A DNA stretch of 64,000 nucleotides, taken from assembly GCA_037179515.1 (NCBI GenBank), contig JAXCGZ010009480.1, forward strand, positions 1 to 64,000, in the 5' to 3' direction. Of the stretch, positions 62,227-64,000 are shown one piece after another. The stretch is from Halocaridina rubra. Lineage: Eukaryota; Arthropoda; Malacostraca; Decapoda; Atyidae. The position numbers were made by a program, and so were the translations under genes. The notes beneath the pieces were generated by a model that made no database searches, was not told where the DNA came from, and was given only the letters and a program-made list of their open reading frames with translations. Numbering within the stretch: position 1 is the stretch's first letter; every line of letters begins with the position of its first letter.

Positions 62227-64000
62227 GAACATAAGAACATAAGAACATAAGAATAGAGGACACTGCAACATGCCTACTGGCACACACGAGGCAGCTCCAT
62301 TTTTGAATTGTATTTTCAGCATGTCTAACCTATTCTATTCTACTCTACTTATTTATTCTGTTGTTCTTTTTTATGATTTTTCTAATAAGCACTAACCTAT
62401 TCATACCCACCTTACCTCTGTCATATGTCTATCTAATCTACATTTGAAGGTGTCTAAGGTATTGGCATTTACTATCATACTAGGAAGCTTGTTCCATGCA
62501 TCAGCTACTCTATTACCAAACCAATTTTTACCAATTTCCCTTCTGAACCTAAATTTATCAAGCTTAAATCCATTATTACGAGTTCTGGTTTGATCATGAA
62601 TTTTTAAAACTTTATTAATATCTCCCTTGTTAATCCCTTTAAACCATTTATACACTTCAATCATATCCCCCCTAACTCTTCGCCTCTCTAGAGAATGTAG
62701 ATTAAGTTTTTTTAATCTGTCCTCATATGGTAGATTTCTGATATTGTGTATCATCTTGGTCATTCTTCGTTGCACTCTCTCCAAGGATTCAATTTCCATT
62801 CTATAATAGGGTGACCAGAATTGCACAGCATAATCTAAATGGGGCCTAACTAATGCAAGATAGAGCTGCAAAATAACTGATATCCGAATCCAGATCATTT
62901 AGATATACGATGAATGATAGAGGACCCAGTACAGAGCCTTGTGGTACCCCGCTTGTAACCGAGCCCCACTCTGATTTCTCTCCATTTATGCAAACCCTCT
63001 GTTTTCTGTCTTTTAACCATTGTTTGATCCATCTGAGCACAGCTCCTCCTATACCATGAGCTTCCAGCTTTTTAACTAATCTTTTGTGAGGAACTCTATC
63101 AAAAGCTTTGCTAGAATCTAGATATATTGTATCATATTCTTTGCCACAATCTACTGCCTCGTAAACTTCTGAATAAAAAGACAGTAAGTTTGTAAGGCAC
63201 GAAAAACCCTTAAGAAACCCGTGTTGTGAAAGTTTTATCAGTCTGTGTAATTCTAGATGTGCCCTTATTTTATTTGCAATTATGGATTCTAGAATCTTAC
63301 CCACTGTTGACGTTAAACTAACCGGCCTATAATTATTCTTTTTAACACGTTCTCCTTTTTTAAATATTGGTACCACATCTGCCAATTTCCACTCCATGGG
63401 TACCGATCCTAATTTTATTGAATTATTAAATAATGCAGTTAGAGGACAACTAAGCTCTTCCTTGCATTCCTTTAATATTCTAGCATATATTCCATCAGGT
63501 CCCGGAGATTTATGAGCCTTTAATTTATCTATTTCTTTTATTACCTCCTCTCTCGTAATATTTATTGAACTAATTATATTATCGGGACTGTCTCTGTAAA
63601 TGGATTCTACTTCCGGAATATTTTCCAAGTTTTCATTTGTAAATACAGATAAGAAATAATCATTTAAACATGTACACATCACTTTATCGTCATCTGTGAT
63701 ATGGCCATTGGCTACTTCAATTGGTCCGACTTTTTCCTTAAATTTTGTTTGATAATGTTGATAAAACCCTTTAGGATTTTCTTTAGCTTCTCCTGCTATT
63801 CGAACTTCGTATTTTCTTTTCGATTCTCTAACTATCTTTTTAACTTCCCTGTTTAACTGTATATATTGCTGCCTCACCTGCTCTTCACCTCTTTTTAGTT
63901 TCCTGTATATTCCTCTTTTAATACCTATAAGATTCTTTATTCTATTGTTCATCCATTTAGGGTCATTTTTTCTTGATCTGCAATGTTTCATGGGAATATA
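62227..64000 (-). mobile_element. CR1 LINE copy 3 (runs off the right end)
   Basis: The 3' tail octamers are at 62227-62250. It contains the 3' UTR, a complete C-terminus and most of the reverse transcriptase. It has an internal deletion of about 350 bp at 62878, compared with copy 1, that joins the LYLALVRPHLDY region directly to DLDSDIS. The 5' part continues beyond the window. Confidence 0.88.
62401..63991 (-). pseudogene. CR1 reverse transcriptase, internally deleted (copy 3)
   Basis: The frame 63991-62846 starts in the linker between endonuclease and RT (PKWMNNRIKNLIGIKRGIYR) and holds the fingers (KAHKSPGPDGI), PIFKKGERVKKNNYRPVSLT, motif A (YLDSSKAFDRVPHKRL) and motif B (SGVPQGSVLGPLSFIVYLND). 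It then runs out of frame at the deletion that removes the FADD motif C. The overlapping frame 62898-62401 supplies the thumb and C-terminus (WFGNRVADAWNKLPSMIVN, HMTEVRWV). Without the FADD aspartates no polymerase activity is possible. The frame is otherwise well kept, so the copy is younger than most others here. Confidence 0.85.

Overview
This is an invertebrate nuclear genome window, most likely from an arthropod and plausibly a decapod crustacean. The reasons are an AT-rich background, very long (TA)n, (GA)n and (AAT)n microsatellites, short TTAGG-type repeats, and a dense load of RTE, CR1, jockey-like, Penelope, mariner and Tigger-like elements. The organism assignment is inferred from this repeat style, not from a marker gene.

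The left half (1-30.7 kb) is dominated by one host gene on the minus strand, which I identify as the Acinus (ACIN1) homologue. Five coding exons can be joined with consistent splice sites and phases: 30654-30508 (start codon and SAP domain), 25839-25768, 17461-17359, 16677-16181 and a single giant exon 15094-4040. Together they encode 3,958 residues, and the frame stays open through a GAG|GTAAGT donor at 4040, so the C-terminal exons lie left of the window. The family's RRM-like domain and its RNPS1/SAP18-binding segment are not visible here. The giant exon is a low-complexity Ser/Glu/Lys-rich coding region with a block of about 550 residues of degenerate KSD-type repeats. The introns carry microsatellites, a 3.3-kb RTE LINE (22.0-25.4 kb), a four-unit tandem repeat and several short interspersed repeats.

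The right half (30.7-64 kb) contains no recognisable host gene. It is a mosaic of mobile elements, many nested: an old LINE (32-33.2 kb, minus); a Penelope-like GIY-YIG segment split by a jockey-like LINE (34.0-35.6 kb); two inverted mariner remnants (35.9-36.8 kb); a CR1 fragment, a perfect 103-bp inverted repeat and a tRNA-derived SINE with target duplication (38.2-39.1 kb); Tigger-like elements with TA target sites (39.8-40.6 and 45.3-47.0 kb), the second splitting a jockey-like LINE; an RTE 3' end (41.7-42.5 kb); a 559-bp tandem duplication of unknown nature (43.5-44.6 kb); a second RTE copy with 12-bp target duplications (47.6-50.9 kb); a palindromic MITE (52.15-52.38 kb); a repeat pair with primer-binding-site-like sequence (54.3 and 56.7 kb); and a terminal array of CR1 copies, three of them joined head to tail on the minus strand (60.4-64.0 kb).

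The most informative relationships are these. A poly(A)-tailed dispersed repeat shares its 3' tail with the jockey-like LINE, which looks like a SINE/LINE pair. The CR1 copies are concatenated through their CATAAGAA tails. Several element boundaries fall in long (TA)n tracts. All mobile-element reading frames seen here are broken or truncated except the CR1 frame that runs off the right end, and that one lacks its catalytic FADD segment.
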